A DNA stretch of 64,000 bases from Halobacillus_B sp963739045 (lineage in GTDB: Bacteria; Bacillota; Bacilli; Bacillales; Halobacillaceae), in the NCBI GenBank assembly GCA_963739045.1, contig CAVTYY010000004.1, positions 496,001-560,000 on the forward strand. Reading direction: 5' to 3'. The translations under genes were made by a program, and so were the position numbers. Position 1 is the stretch's first letter, and each line of letters begins with the position of its first letter. Positions 7,300 to 16,521 of the stretch are shown here, piece by piece. The notes beneath the pieces are model-generated. The model did no database searches, was not told where the DNA came from, and saw only the letters and a program-made list of their open reading frames with translations.

Positions 7300-7827
7300 T
7301 TACACCATTCCTATTTCTTTGTCGTGTACATGAATGAAGTTTATAACAAATTGGCTTTGAATCAAAGTCTTTTTCTAAAATTGAAAGGATTCCCAATGCA
7401 TTTATAAGCCGCTTACCAGTAATTTATGTTTAATGGAAAAGAACGTTTCAATCCAACACAGCCTAATATGGATGAAAAAAGATTTTAAAACTCTTTCAGA
7501 AAACTCAGCAGGAAAGAGAAATCACAGTATACATTGATTTAATTTCCTCGTACGGAAATGTTATCCTCGTTTTACAATCGAGCACCAGATCCTGCATATT
7601 TCCTGAAAGTTTAAGAAACGAAAACAACGGGAAAGACACGGCTGTGTTTGTTTTCTACCGAATTTTCAGAAAGGATGACAATTTGATGACACATTTGAGA
7701 AAATACGCTAATCTTGTCAAAGAATCTGTTATTATAAGACTTGTACGAACCTATTAATCTAATGTTATCTAGATGAAATATCTGATATAGTGGGTGAGGA
7801 TTCAGTTTAAAAGGAAGGTGACTTAAT
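7300..7827. other. 528-bp intergenic region between murB and qoxA
   Basis: Divergent promoter region with no convincing gene on either strand. It must carry the murB and qox promoters. A TTGTCA (7714-7719) and TATAAG (7733-7738) pair lies near the qox side, but the 13-bp spacing is poor, so no promoter is called. The last bases hold the qoxA ribosome binding site AAGGAAGGTG (7811-7820). Confidence 0.5.
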
Positions 7828-8715
7828 GTGAAATTACTTAAAACGTTCTTTATCACGAGTACGTTTCTGTTTTTTATGTCTGGCTGTAGTGCACTGCCCG
7901 TACTTAATCCAAAAGGGCCGGTAGCTGACGCACAAAAAGGACTAATCTATTGGTCTATTATTTTAATGCTTATTATTGTTGCTGCCGTTTTCGTACTTTT
8001 CACAGTGATTTTAGTGAAGTATCGTGAACGTCCTGGCATGGAAGACGGCGACCCAGAAGACATAGAAGGAAACAAATGGCTGGAACTGCTGTGGACGGCG
8101 ATCCCGATTGTTATTGTTATCTTACTTGCTGTTCCAACTGTAACCACAATTTACAAATTGGAAAAAGCGCCCGTAAGCTCTAAGGATCAAGATCCTTTAG
8201 TGATTAGAGCTACATCCGCAGATTGGAAATGGTTCTTTTCTTATCCTGAACAAGGGATTGAAACGGTTAATTACCTTCATATTCCTGAAGATCGGGCAGT
8301 GAAATTTGAATTAACATCAGCTGACTCCATGGCGGCTCTTTGGATCCCTCAGTTGGGCGGACAGGAGTACAACATGGCTGGTATGTTGAATGAGCTGATT
8401 TTACAGGCAGATCATCCAGGCGTATACGATGGACGAAATGCAAACTTTACAGGTGAAGACTTCGCAAAAATGACATTTAAGGTGCATGCGGATACCCAGG
8501 AAGACTTTCAATCATGGGTGAAAGATAAACAGCAAAATGCTCCTAAACTTACGCAAGATAAATATAATGAATTATTGCTGGAAGGCCTTGTGAAGAAATC
8601 CACTTATTCCTCTACTCATTTGCAGTTTGTCGATCATGCGAAGCAGCCTGGGTATGCTGTGGAAGTTAGAAAGAAATTAAAAGCCAAAGACCCTCAGTTG
8701 GAAGAATCTCATTAA
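7828..8715 (+). CDS. qoxA: aa3-type menaquinol oxidase subunit II
   Basis: 295 residues: a lipoprotein signal peptide with lipobox MSGC (Cys20), two membrane segments (about 37-60 and 84-107) and an external cupredoxin-like domain. The CuA-binding Cys pair of cytochrome c oxidases is missing (TSADSMAALWIPQLGG and the stretch after it have no Cys), which marks the enzyme as a quinol oxidase. GTG 7828 is chosen as the start; the overlapping ATG 7826 runs straight into a stop. First gene of qoxABCD, with an 18-bp gap to qoxB. Confidence 0.95.
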   Translation: MKLLKTFFITSTFLFFMSGCSALPVLNPKGPVADAQKGLIYWSIILMLIIVAAVFVLFTVILVKYRERPGMEDGDPEDIEGNKWLELLWTAIPIVIVILLAVPTVTTIYKLEKAPVSSKDQDPLVIRATSADWKWFFSYPEQGIETVNYLHIPEDRAVKFELTSADSMAALWIPQLGGQEYNMAGMLNELILQADHPGVYDGRNANFTGEDFAKMTFKVHADTQEDFQSWVKDKQQNAPKLTQDKYNELLLEGLVKKSTYSSTHLQFVDHAKQPGYAVEVRKKLKAKDPQLEESH

Positions 8716-8733
8716 GAGTGGAGGCGAAACAAC

Positions 8734-10686
8734 ATGAAATTAGACGAATTTTTTGTCACCGGTGATCCATTAATTTTAGGTGCAGACGTATCGATCGTAC
8801 TAACTATGGTCGGTATCGTGTTCGTACTAACATATTTTAAAAAGTGGAAATGGTTGTGGGACGAGTGGATTACGACTGTTGACCACAAGAAATTGGGAGT
8901 CATGTATATCTTAGCTGCTGTACTTATGTTATTCCGCGGCGGTGTAGATGCGCTGTTAATGCGCGCCCAATTAACTGTACCGGATTCTAAATTTTTAGAT
9001 CCGACTCACTATAATGAAATATTTACGACCCATGGTACAATCATGATCCTGTTTATGGCGATGCCATTTTTAATTGGGTTATTTAACGTAGTAGTACCAT
9101 TGCAAATAGGGGCTCGTGACGTAGCTTATCCCTATTTGAATGCGGTAAGTTTCTGGACCTTTTTTATGGGAGCGATGCTCTTTAATATCTCTTTCGTAAT
9201 TGGGGGTTCACCGGACGCAGGCTGGACTGCTTATACCCCGCTTGCTGAAAATAACTTAAGCCCTGGGCCAGGTCAGAACTTCTATCTATTAGGACTGCAG
9301 ATCGCAGGTATTGGTACGTTGCTGACGGGAATCAATTTCCTTGTTACGATTCTTAAACTGCGTGCTCCAGGTATGAAGATGATGAGACTGCCAATGTTTT
9401 CCTGGTCAGTTGCCATCACTTGTATTTTGATTATTTTTGCTTTCCCAGTATTAACTGTTGCCTTAGCAATGATGACCATTGACCGTATCTTTGGAGCCCA
9501 CTTCTTTACACTGGCTGCCGGCGGTATGCCAATGTTATGGGCGAACTTATTCTGGATATGGGGACACCCTGAGGTTTATATTGTAATCTTGCCTGCATTT
9601 GGTATTTTCTCAGAGATTATCAGTACATTCTCTCGTAAGAATTTGTTTGGGTATAAAGCGATGGTATATTCAATGATCATTATCGCTTTCTTAAGCTTTA
9701 TCGTATGGGTTCACCACTTCTTTACAATGGGGAGCAGTGCAGCCGTTAACTCGTTCTTCTCCATCACAACAATGCTGATTGCCATACCCACGGGTGTTAA
9801 GATATTTAACTGGCTGTTTACCATGTATAAAGGAAAAATTAAAATTACCATGCCGATGCTTTGGTCACTGGCATTCATTCCAAACTTTGTTATCGGCGGT
9901 GTTACTGGAGTTATGCTTGCGATGGCAGCAGCGGACTATCAGTACCATAATACGTATTTCCTAGTATCTCACTTTCACTACGTATTGATTTCTGGTACCG
10001 TGTTCGGATGTTTTGCCGGCCTCTACTTCTGGTATCCAAAAGTATTTGGATACAAACTAAACGAAAAAATCGGCCGCTGGAGCTTCTGGCTCTTTGTAGT
10101 CGGCTTTAATGTTTGTTTCTTCCCTATGTACTTCTTAGGATTTGCAGGTATGCCGCGACGTATCAGCACGTACCCTTGGGATACCGGCTGGTTCCCATTA
10201 AATGCAGTAGCATCTTTTGGAGGCTTGCTGATGGGTGTCGGATTCATCGTTCTGCTTTACAACATTTACTATAGTGTCCGCTACGAAAAGAATGTGGAGA
10301 CTGGCGATCCGTGGAATGCACGTACACTGGACTGGTACACAGAAGCACCCGTACCGTTCTATAACTTTGCTAAAATTCCTGAAGTGAAACATCGTGATGA
10401 GTTCTGGGAAATGAAAAAAGAAGGCAGAGGAAAATTCGATGTCGACAAAGAAGAGATCGAAGAGATTCACATGCCAAGTAATTCCGGAGTGCCTTTCATT
10501 ATGTCCATTTTCTTCTTCATTGGTGGATTCGGTTTAGTATTTGAATGGATCTGGATGGGAATCTTTGGTTTGATAGGTATTCTTGCATGCATGATCATCC
10601 GTTCGTTTGATAAGAATGAAGGATACCATGTGAGTGTTGAAAAAATTAAGGAAATTGAGCATAAGCTCAAAGGAAAGGAGGCGTAA
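8734..10686 (+). CDS. qoxB: aa3-type menaquinol oxidase subunit I
   Basis: 650 residues, about 15 membrane segments. It is the catalytic subunit that reduces O2 to water and pumps protons. All ligands are visible: His100 and His415 for the low-spin haem, His413 for the high-spin haem, and His278, His327 and His328 for CuB, with the cross-linked Tyr282 in HPEVY. These are each six less than the E. coli CyoB numbering. The C-terminal extension is also typical of quinol oxidases. Second gene of the operon; its stop is 3 bp before qoxC. Confidence 0.97.
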   Translation: MKLDEFFVTGDPLILGADVSIVLTMVGIVFVLTYFKKWKWLWDEWITTVDHKKLGVMYILAAVLMLFRGGVDALLMRAQLTVPDSKFLDPTHYNEIFTTHGTIMILFMAMPFLIGLFNVVVPLQIGARDVAYPYLNAVSFWTFFMGAMLFNISFVIGGSPDAGWTAYTPLAENNLSPGPGQNFYLLGLQIAGIGTLLTGINFLVTILKLRAPGMKMMRLPMFSWSVAITCILIIFAFPVLTVALAMMTIDRIFGAHFFTLAAGGMPMLWANLFWIWGHPEVYIVILPAFGIFSEIISTFSRKNLFGYKAMVYSMIIIAFLSFIVWVHHFFTMGSSAAVNSFFSITTMLIAIPTGVKIFNWLFTMYKGKIKITMPMLWSLAFIPNFVIGGVTGVMLAMAAADYQYHNTYFLVSHFHYVLISGTVFGCFAGLYFWYPKVFGYKLNEKIGRWSFWLFVVGFNVCFFPMYFLGFAGMPRRISTYPWDTGWFPLNAVASFGGLLMGVGFIVLLYNIYYSVRYEKNVETGDPWNARTLDWYTEAPVPFYNFAKIPEVKHRDEFWEMKKEGRGKFDVDKEEIEEIHMPSNSGVPFIMSIFFFIGGFGLVFEWIWMGIFGLIGILACMIIRSFDKNEGYHVSVEKIKEIEHKLKGKEA

Positions 10687-10689
10687 CGT

Positions 10690-11304
10690 ATGTCAGGACA
10701 TGCGACACCAATCGATCCAAATAAGCCACTGGAATATCAATCGGAAACCGGCAGGCTGAATATATTAGGGTTCTGGATATTCCTGGGAGCAGAAATCGCC
10801 CTGTTCGGTACGCTTTTCGCTGCCTATTTCGTTTTAGATGGACGGATAGGCGACGGGCCGCCTCCTGAAGAGCTCTTCGAACTTAAAGGAGTATTAATTG
10901 AGACCTTTCTTCTGCTTACGAGTAGTTTTACCTGTGGAATAGCTATCCATGAGATGAGACGCAGAAGTGTAAAAGGAATGATGATCTGGTTCATCTTTAC
11001 TTTGCTTTTAGGTTATGGATTCGTATTTTTTGAAATTAAAGAGTTTATCACCTACGTTCATGAAGGTGCCTCGTTGCAAACGAGTGGATTTTGGTCTGGT
11101 TTCTTTACCTTACTAAGTACTCACGGCCTTCACGTAACAATGGGGACTTTTTGGATGATTTCAATCCTTATCCAAGTTGCCGTAAGAGGATTAACACCTG
11201 AAACTGCTAAAAAGGCGTTTGTCGTTTCCTTGTACTGGCACTTCTTGGACGTTGTTTGGATTTTCATCTTCACGACAGTTTATTTAATGGGGATGGTGAT
11301 GTAA
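10690..11304 (+). CDS. qoxC: aa3-type menaquinol oxidase subunit III
   Basis: 204 residues with five predicted membrane helices, the short form of cytochrome oxidase subunit III. Motifs such as GFWIFLGAEIALFGTLFAAY and HGLHVTMGTFWM, and the ending YWHFLDVVWIFIFTTVYL, are characteristic. It stabilises subunit I and is not catalytic. It is tightly packed, 3 bp after qoxB and directly abutting qoxD. Confidence 0.95.
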   Translation: MSGHATPIDPNKPLEYQSETGRLNILGFWIFLGAEIALFGTLFAAYFVLDGRIGDGPPPEELFELKGVLIETFLLLTSSFTCGIAIHEMRRRSVKGMMIWFIFTLLLGYGFVFFEIKEFITYVHEGASLQTSGFWSGFFTLLSTHGLHVTMGTFWMISILIQVAVRGLTPETAKKAFVVSLYWHFLDVVWIFIFTTVYLMGMVM

Positions 11305-11610
11305 ATGGCAGGAAATAAGTACGATCATTTCCCTTGGAGTCACGTAGTTGGTTTTGCATTTTCGATTATTCTTACTCTATTTGCTATTTGGATTGCATTT
11401 TATACAGATCTATCTGTCTCAGCCATAGTGTGGAGCATTATTGGACTTGCGATTTTACAAGCAGGAGTTCAGCTGTTTATGTTTATGCACGTCCGCGAAG
11501 GTGAAGGACAGACTCAGGTCGCTACCATGTTTTACAGTGCCGGAGTCGGCGTAATTATTGTCATTGGTACGATTTGGGTTATTCGCTCGATCATGTCAAT
11601 GCCAATGTAA
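11305..11610 (+). CDS. qoxD: aa3-type menaquinol oxidase subunit IV
   Basis: 101 residues with three membrane helices and the family pattern FPWSHVVGFAFSIILT and QAGVQLFMFMHVREGEG. Small accessory subunit needed for assembly. ATG 11305 follows immediately on the qoxC stop (TAAATG). It is the last gene of the operon, followed by two hairpins. Confidence 0.92.
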   Translation: MAGNKYDHFPWSHVVGFAFSIILTLFAIWIAFYTDLSVSAIVWSIIGLAILQAGVQLFMFMHVREGEGQTQVATMFYSAGVGVIIVIGTIWVIRSIMSMPM

Positions 11611-11618
11611 TTAAAAAG

Positions 11619-11651
11619 AGTCAGGCTGGAGATATCTGCTCCACCCTGACT
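11619..11651 (+). terminator. first hairpin after qoxD
   Basis: AGTCAGG (11619-11625) pairs with CCTGACT (11645-11651), extended inward by GGAG/CTCC. There is only a short T-run after it. Confidence 0.55.
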
Positions 11652-11665
11652 TTACATAGACAAGT

Positions 11666-11715
11666 AAAATGCGTGAAATCAATGGTTTACATTTGATTTC
11701 ACGCATTTTTTTTAT
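11666..11715 (+). terminator. strong second terminator after qoxD
   Basis: Seventeen-bp arms, AAAATGCGTGAAATCAA (11666-11682) with the complement at 11693-11709, running into a long T-tract. Confidence 0.85.
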
Positions 11716-11775
11716 TTTATAAGCGTTTCTAGTAAAAAGTAAGCTGCCTGCATTATTTATGAAGAAACATAAATA

Positions 11776-11806
11776 AAGCTGCCAAGATTAACTTAGCAGC
11801 TTTAAA
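11776..11806 (-). terminator. terminator of ywcE
   Basis: AAAGCTGC and GCAGCTTT form the base of a hairpin just past the ywcE stop. On the minus strand it is followed by ATTTATG. Confidence 0.55.
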
Positions 11807-11812
11807 CCTCTT

Positions 11813-12148
11813 TTAACGAGATTCCTTATTAGCTTTTGCCTTTTGAGTATCCATTTCTAATACTCTTGAAAGCATATTAGGTGCCTGGCTGATACGTTTC
11901 CGAATTCGTACATCTTTATATAAGACAAGGTACATGGCGTAATGGGCTAAAAGAATGTTTGCAGAGAAGATGATCAGCAATGCCCAGTAACCAAAAGCAC
12001 CTAATTGTAATTGTCCAAATTCAACCACGAAATAAGCCCACATGCCCACAATCAAAGGCAGTTGAATGAGTGCTAATTTTCGGTGATCCATCCATAAGAA
12101 TAGAGGAGTCATACTCGCTAAGAAAACATATACCAAAATTACATCCAT
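11813..12148 (-). CDS. ywcE: YwcE-like holin-type membrane protein (spore morphogenesis)
   Basis: 111 residues with three membrane helices and a basic tail (YKDVRIRKR). The opening (MD..L.Y.FLAS.TPLFLWMD..K.AL) and the position convergent to qoxD match B. subtilis ywcE, a holin-like gene needed for normal spore morphogenesis and germination. The protein is somewhat longer than the B. subtilis one because of a charged C-terminal extension (about residues 85-111). Identification rests on synteny plus remembered sequence, not on a search. Confidence 0.75.
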   Translation of the reverse strand: MDVILVYVFLASMTPLFLWMDHRKLALIQLPLIVGMWAYFVVEFGQLQLGAFGYWALLIIFSANILLAHYAMYLVLYKDVRIRKRISQAPNMLSRVLEMDTQKAKANKESR

Positions 12149-12594
12149 TATCCTTCACTCCTTACCATAGTGTATGTTAACGCTTACAACATCATGTACG
12201 TATTGTGACTATTTTGTGAACGTTTGTTAAATTTATTATAACAATTAACAGAAAATTTAAAAAGTCCTTTCTGCCTATTTTTCCATGTTTTTTTATTTCA
12301 CTTGAATATCTCATCTATAAATTACAGCGGATACAAGAAATATATTACTTATATTTCCACTTTAAGCGATATATAAACATTGGTTTGTTTTAGATATAAG
12401 TAATGTTAAGGAATGGAAAGAAAAAGGAAATAGCATTAGCTGAGGTGGTGGATTAAAAAAAATTTACAGGAAGCTCAATCTTTTCAATAAGACTTTCATC
12501 TGCAATGTCTGTTTATATGGAAATATATAGAATTAAATGGATCATGTTAAAAGATAATAGTAGAAGAAAGCGCTTTATTTAAAAGAAAGTTTCC
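12149..12594. other. intergenic region between ywcE and ilvD with an inverted repeat
   Basis: AT-rich, with no gene seen on either strand. It holds a perfect 11-bp inverted repeat, ATTACTTATAT (12344-12354) and ATATAAGTAAT (12394-12404), and a weak catabolite-repression-like element around AAAGCGCTTT (12567-12576). No T-box motif was found ahead of ilvD. Confidence 0.5.
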
Positions 12595-12640
12595 TATTTT
12601 CTGAATACTTATTGCGAAGCTCCTCACAAATTAGTATCAT
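12595..12640 (+). promoter_or_regulatory. ilvD promoter with adjoining CodY-box candidate
   Basis: TATTTTCTGAATACT (12595-12609) matches 12 of 15 positions of the CodY box AATTTTCWGAAAATT. Directly after it come TTGCGA (12612-12617) and, with 17-bp spacing, TATCAT (12635-12640). CodY control of branched-chain amino acid genes is well known in Bacilli; its action here is inference. Confidence 0.55.
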
Positions 12641-12717
12641 CATTGTAAGCCGATCTAATATTCGTTAAATTTCGACTAATATATGTTTTATGGAAAATTG
12701 CAGAAAGGATGGAAATA

Positions 12718-14412
12718 ATGGATAAGAAAAAAGATCTAAGAATTCGCAGTAAGGTAATTAGTGAAGGGGTTAATCGTGTTCCTAACCGTTCCATGCTGAG
12801 AGCCGTTGGTTTTGAAGATGAAGATTTTAAAAAACCGATGATAGGAGTAGCAAGTACGTGGAGTGAAGTTACCCCTTGTAATGTACATATTGACCAGTTA
12901 GCGAGGGAAGCCAAACAGGGAGCATCTGAAAATGGCGGTGCTCCGATGATTTTCAATACGATCACAGTGTCTGATGGGATTGCGATGGGGCATGAGGGAA
13001 TGTATTATTCACTTCCAAGCCGGGAAATTATTGCTGACTCAATAGAGACCGTAACAAATGCAGAACGACTGGATGGTGTAGTAGCTATTGGCGGATGTGA
13101 TAAAACAACGCCAGGTTGTGTTATGGCCATCGGCAGAATGAATATTCCTGCCGTATATGTGTACGGAGGAACCATTCAGCCGGGAAAATTAAATGGTAAA
13201 GATATTGATATCGTTTCTTCCTTTGAAGCCGTCGGGCAATATCAGGCCGGTAAAATTAAGGATGAAGAGCTTCACCAGGTTGAATGTCACGCCTGTCCAG
13301 GGGCTGGAGCTTGTGGAGGAATGTACACAGCTAACACAATGGCTTCCGCTGTTGAAGCACTTGGAATGAGTATCCCTGGTTCTTCCTCTACACCTGCAGT
13401 AAATGATTATAAAGAAACGGAATGTCGTCAAGCGGGAGAAATGGTTGTAAACTTATTAGAAAAGGATATTTATCCACGTGACATTATGACAAAGAAAGCC
13501 TTTGAAAATGCGATTACAGTTGTTATGGCTCTTGGGGGATCTACCAATGCATTTCTGCATCTGACAGCGATGGCTCATTCGGCAGGAGTAGACTTGGCTC
13601 TCGATGATTTTGAGAGAATCCGGCAAAATGTACCTTACCTTGCAGATATGAAGCCGAGCGGAAAGTATGTAATGCAGGATTTATATGAAGTCGGCGGGGT
13701 ACCAGCTGTGATGAAGCTTCTTCATGAACACGGGCTTCTTCATGGTGACTGCCTGACTGTAACGGGCAAGACTATAGCGGAAAATCTGGCAGAAGCTCCA
13801 TCTCTTAAAGAAGGACAGAAGGTCATCCTTCCTTTCGACAAACCTATTAAACCGAGTGGACCGTTAGTTTTACTTAAAGGAAACCTAGCTCCTGAGGGCG
13901 CCGTTGCCAAAATGTCGGGTCAGAAAATAAGTCGATTTGAAGGTCCGGCAAAAGTTTACGATAGCGAAGCGGAAGCAACTAAAGCAATTGAGGAGAACCA
14001 CATTAAAGAAGGAGACGTTCTCGTCATTAGAAATGTTGGACCTAAAGGCGGACCAGGAATGCCGGAAATGCTATCGATTACCGCAATGATTGTCGGGAAA
14101 GGACTTGGCGGTAAAGTAGCACTCTTAACTGATGGACGCTTCTCAGGTGGTTCGCATGGCTTTGTTATTGGACACGTAGCACCGGAAGCCTTTGTTGGGG
14201 GGCCTATTGGATTATTAGAAGAAGGCGATACCATTACAATAGACAGTGACAAGCAGCAAATTAACTTTGATGTAACTGATAATGAAATTGAACGCCGTAA
14301 ACAAAAGTGGGTGCAGCCGGAACTTAAGTTTAGAACCGGTATTCTTGCTAAATACGCTCGATTGGTTTCTTCCTCTGCTAAAGGGGCCGTTACCGATTTA
14401 GAATTAGATTAA
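12718..14412 (+). CDS. ilvD: dihydroxy-acid dehydratase
   Basis: 564 residues. IlvD dehydrates dihydroxyisovalerate and dihydroxymethylvalerate to the 2-keto acids of valine, leucine and isoleucine synthesis. The Fe-S cluster ligands are visible in GGCDKTTPGC (about 119-128) and CHACPGAGACGGMYTANTM (about 190-208). The C-terminal GRFSGGSHGFVIGHV (about 470) is also diagnostic. ATG 12718 is preferred over ATG 12709, because the ribosome binding site AAAGGATGG overlaps the earlier one. The gene stands alone, outside an ilv-leu operon, behind its own promoter and a CodY-box candidate. Confidence 0.95.
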   Translation: MDKKKDLRIRSKVISEGVNRVPNRSMLRAVGFEDEDFKKPMIGVASTWSEVTPCNVHIDQLAREAKQGASENGGAPMIFNTITVSDGIAMGHEGMYYSLPSREIIADSIETVTNAERLDGVVAIGGCDKTTPGCVMAIGRMNIPAVYVYGGTIQPGKLNGKDIDIVSSFEAVGQYQAGKIKDEELHQVECHACPGAGACGGMYTANTMASAVEALGMSIPGSSSTPAVNDYKETECRQAGEMVVNLLEKDIYPRDIMTKKAFENAITVVMALGGSTNAFLHLTAMAHSAGVDLALDDFERIRQNVPYLADMKPSGKYVMQDLYEVGGVPAVMKLLHEHGLLHGDCLTVTGKTIAENLAEAPSLKEGQKVILPFDKPIKPSGPLVLLKGNLAPEGAVAKMSGQKISRFEGPAKVYDSEAEATKAIEENHIKEGDVLVIRNVGPKGGPGMPEMLSITAMIVGKGLGGKVALLTDGRFSGGSHGFVIGHVAPEAFVGGPIGLLEEGDTITIDSDKQQINFDVTDNEIERRKQKWVQPELKFRTGILAKYARLVSSSAKGAVTDLELD

Positions 14413-14461
14413 TCATGAGGATATTATAAAATCCGGTTGTAATATATGAATGTTGTTCACC

Positions 14462-14497
14462 AGAAAACCTGAACTTTTAGTTCGGGTTTTCTGTGTT
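14462..14497 (+). terminator. ilvD terminator
   Basis: AGAAAACCTGAACT (14462-14475) pairs with AGTTCGGGTTTTCT (14479-14492), followed by TGTTTTT. Confidence 0.8.
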
Positions 14498-14736
14498 TTT
14501 ACGCTCAATGAAGCTAACCGTTCATTCTTCTGCTCCACTTTACTGGGACACAACATATAGCCCTTAGAAAGAACAAAAAGCTTTAATCCCTCAGGAGATT
14601 CTGAGCACGTGGTACACCCTCTCTGTGGTCTCTGTGAGTTCACCGAATTACATTAGTCATCGTGAATTTATTTCCGGTGGGTAGTGTAATGGACTGCTAT
14701 TTGTATTACTATTGAACAAGAAAGAGGTGGGAATAA

Positions 14737-15333
14737 ATGACTGTATTAGGGTTTATAAGACATGGGAGTACATCATGGAATAAAGAAGGAAGAGCTCAGG
14801 GAGCTGCAGATATCCCATTAGATGAAGAAGGAAGAAAGGAAGCTTTACTGTTAGCAGATCGATTAAGAAACGAAAACTGGGACTATCTAATTTCGAGTGA
14901 TCTAGTTAGAGCTAGGGAAACAGCAGAAATCATTGCCTCCCTGTCCAAGGGATTGGAGCTGCAAATAGATCCACGATTGCGGGAAGTCAGCGGGGGGGAA
15001 ATTGAAGGAACAACTGAAGAAGAGAGGATCTCCCAATGGGGAACCGATTGGCGGAAGTTAGATATGGGGATAGAGAAGCCTGATACGGTTGTTTTAAGAG
15101 GGATGGAAAGTGTTCATGAGTGGAGGAACAAGTACGAAAATAAAAAGGTTCTTTTTGTCACACATGGCGGTTTTATCAAAATCATATTAAATGAAATGGG
15201 GCTTTTGCTTAATGCAGATGAGCATATAGGAAATACTTCATTAAGCCTTTTGCGCTGCCAAGGTGGAGAATATATAGGTGAAACACTTAATTGTACTAAA
15301 CATTTAAATGAAGGGGTAAAAGCGAACCGCTGA
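14737..15333 (+). CDS. histidine phosphatase family protein (phosphoglycerate-mutase-like)
   Basis: 198 residues. The catalytic RHG motif (FIRHGST, about 7-13) with DIPLDEEGRKEA, the second Arg in SSDLVRARETAEI (about 54-66), the acid/base Glu in REVSGGEIEG (about 84-93) and the second His in FVTHGGFIK (about 140) make the branch-1 histidine phosphatase fold. Substrate is not predictable; relatives such as PhoE act broadly on phosphate esters. The start ATG is preceded by AAAGAGGTGGG. Single gene; its stop lies within the base of its own terminator hairpin. Confidence 0.9.
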   Translation: MTVLGFIRHGSTSWNKEGRAQGAADIPLDEEGRKEALLLADRLRNENWDYLISSDLVRARETAEIIASLSKGLELQIDPRLREVSGGEIEGTTEEERISQWGTDWRKLDMGIEKPDTVVLRGMESVHEWRNKYENKKVLFVTHGGFIKIILNEMGLLLNADEHIGNTSLSLLRCQGGEYIGETLNCTKHLNEGVKANR

Positions 15334-15346
15334 ACTGGTTCGCTTT
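15319..15346 (+). terminator. terminator overlapping the end of the histidine phosphatase gene
   Basis: AAAGCGAACC (15319-15328) pairs with GGTTCGCTTT (15337-15346). The stop codon (15331-15333) is in the loop. Confidence 0.65.
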
Positions 15347-15416
15347 ATCCATTTAGAGACCATTGTTATGCGATTCCCACTACGAATAATCAATTTTCCT
15401 GAATCAGCAGTAAGGA

Positions 15417-15830
15417 TTAACCTTCTTTTGTATAATTCAAATCCCAGATTACTCCATAAGGATCCTTTACTTTAGCATAGATTGCGCCCCAGAATGTGTC
15501 TTGAAGTTCCATTAGGGGTGTGCTGCGTTCTGTAAATCGGTCATATAAGGAACGAATTTCTTCTTCATTTTCTAATTCAAGAGCAAGGGAGATGTGATTT
15601 CCTATGGTGAGGGAAGGTCCTGAAAAAGAGTCAGACACCATAAAGAACAAGGCACCACTTTGAAATTGAGCATGCATGATATAATCATCCATCGCTTTGG
15701 GAGTGTCGAAATCTGCCTCTCCAAATGTTTGAATTCCTGATACTTCCCCATTAAAAATTACTTTGTAATAACCTAGAGCTTCTTTGGCATTGCCGCTGAA
15801 TGTTAAGTAAGGTGTCGCCTGATGATTCAT
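15417..15830 (-). CDS. VOC/PhnB-like glyoxalase-fold protein
   Basis: 137 residues. The pattern ATPYLTFSGNAKEALGYYKVIFNGE at the start, the middle HISLALELENEEEI and the ending DPYGVIWDLNY are those of the PhnB (YjdN) branch of the vicinal-oxygen-chelate superfamily. Activity in this branch is mostly unassigned. ATG at 15830 is chosen as the start because GGAG lies 8 bases upstream; an in-frame GTG at 15839 falls within that site. It lies downstream of, and may be transcribed with, the NAD(P)H-dependent reductase. Confidence 0.85.
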   Translation of the reverse strand: MNHQATPYLTFSGNAKEALGYYKVIFNGEVSGIQTFGEADFDTPKAMDDYIMHAQFQSGALFFMVSDSFSGPSLTIGNHISLALELENEEEIRSLYDRFTERSTPLMELQDTFWGAIYAKVKDPYGVIWDLNYTKEG

Positions 15831-15921
15831 GTTAACCACTCCATTCTTTAATCCTGTCTATTTTATCTTAAATGAAATTCTGAAGGATAACAAGAACATT
15901 TGTTCGATATCTATTTAAATT

Positions 15922-16476
15922 TTACAATTTGGCTTGAAGCTGAGCAAATTTCCGGTTCCAGACCTTTGCTTTAGTCAAAGAAGGACCATCCAGCTCAATT
16001 TCCCCTGGTTTAACAGCGTTCCCGATAATATAATCTTCAAAATTCATGTGAACAAATTCAAAAATATAATTAAACTGCTGAATGAAAGGAAGAGCGGTAA
16101 TTTTAGGGTCTGTCCCGCCTGCTGCCACGACATAGGCAGTTTTTTTGCTTAATTCTTCTTTCATATTATACCTTGTATCCCGCAAGTATTGAGACCAACG
16201 ATCAATAAACACCTTCATTTGACCTGACATTCCAAACCAATAAATGGGGGTAGCAAAGATTATAATATCGTGAGAAAGAAACTGCTTCAGAAGTTCCTCG
16301 TAGTCATCCTCTATCTGTGAAAAACCCTGTTCTGTATGCCGCATATCTACTATGGGTTCGATATGATGGTCTCCTAAATGAATGGTAGTAACTTTCAACC
16401 CTGCCGTAATTTCTTTTACTAAATGTTCTGTGTTGCCTCCTTTTCTTGAACTTCCAAGTAAAGTTAGAATTTTCAT
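15922..16476 (-). CDS. NAD(P)H-dependent FMN reductase, flavodoxin fold
   Basis: 184 residues. The FMN phosphate-binding loop LGSSRKGGNTEHLV is at about 7-20. The flavodoxin-like signature FATPIYWFGMSGQMKVFIDRW (about 74-94) and the late YVVAAGGTDP strand follow. Such enzymes reduce FMN, quinones or azo and nitro compounds. The gene is divergent from a LysR regulator with a 111-bp shared control region, so it is probably the main target of that regulator. Confidence 0.88.
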   Translation of the reverse strand: MKILTLLGSSRKGGNTEHLVKEITAGLKVTTIHLGDHHIEPIVDMRHTEQGFSQIEDDYEELLKQFLSHDIIIFATPIYWFGMSGQMKVFIDRWSQYLRDTRYNMKEELSKKTAYVVAAGGTDPKITALPFIQQFNYIFEFVHMNFEDYIIGNAVKPGEIELDGPSLTKAKVWNRKFAQLQAKL

Positions 16477-16521
16477 CTATTTAACACCCCTTAGTTTCAT
16501 TTACAGGATAGTATATCATTG

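Noticed and set aside
7714..7738. TTGTCA/TATAAG promoter for qoxABCD
   Set aside because: The spacing is only 13 bp, too short for a standard vegetative promoter.
7611..7856. 81-codon minus-strand frame in the murB-qoxA gap
   Set aside because: It overlaps the qoxA start and ribosome binding site and shows no coding character.
12567..12580. CcpA cre site upstream of ilvD
   Set aside because: Only the AAAGCGCTTT core matches; both outer positions of the cre consensus differ.
14413..14643. 76-codon minus-strand frame behind ilvD
   Set aside because: It covers the ilvD terminator, lacks a good ribosome binding site and has no family-like pattern.
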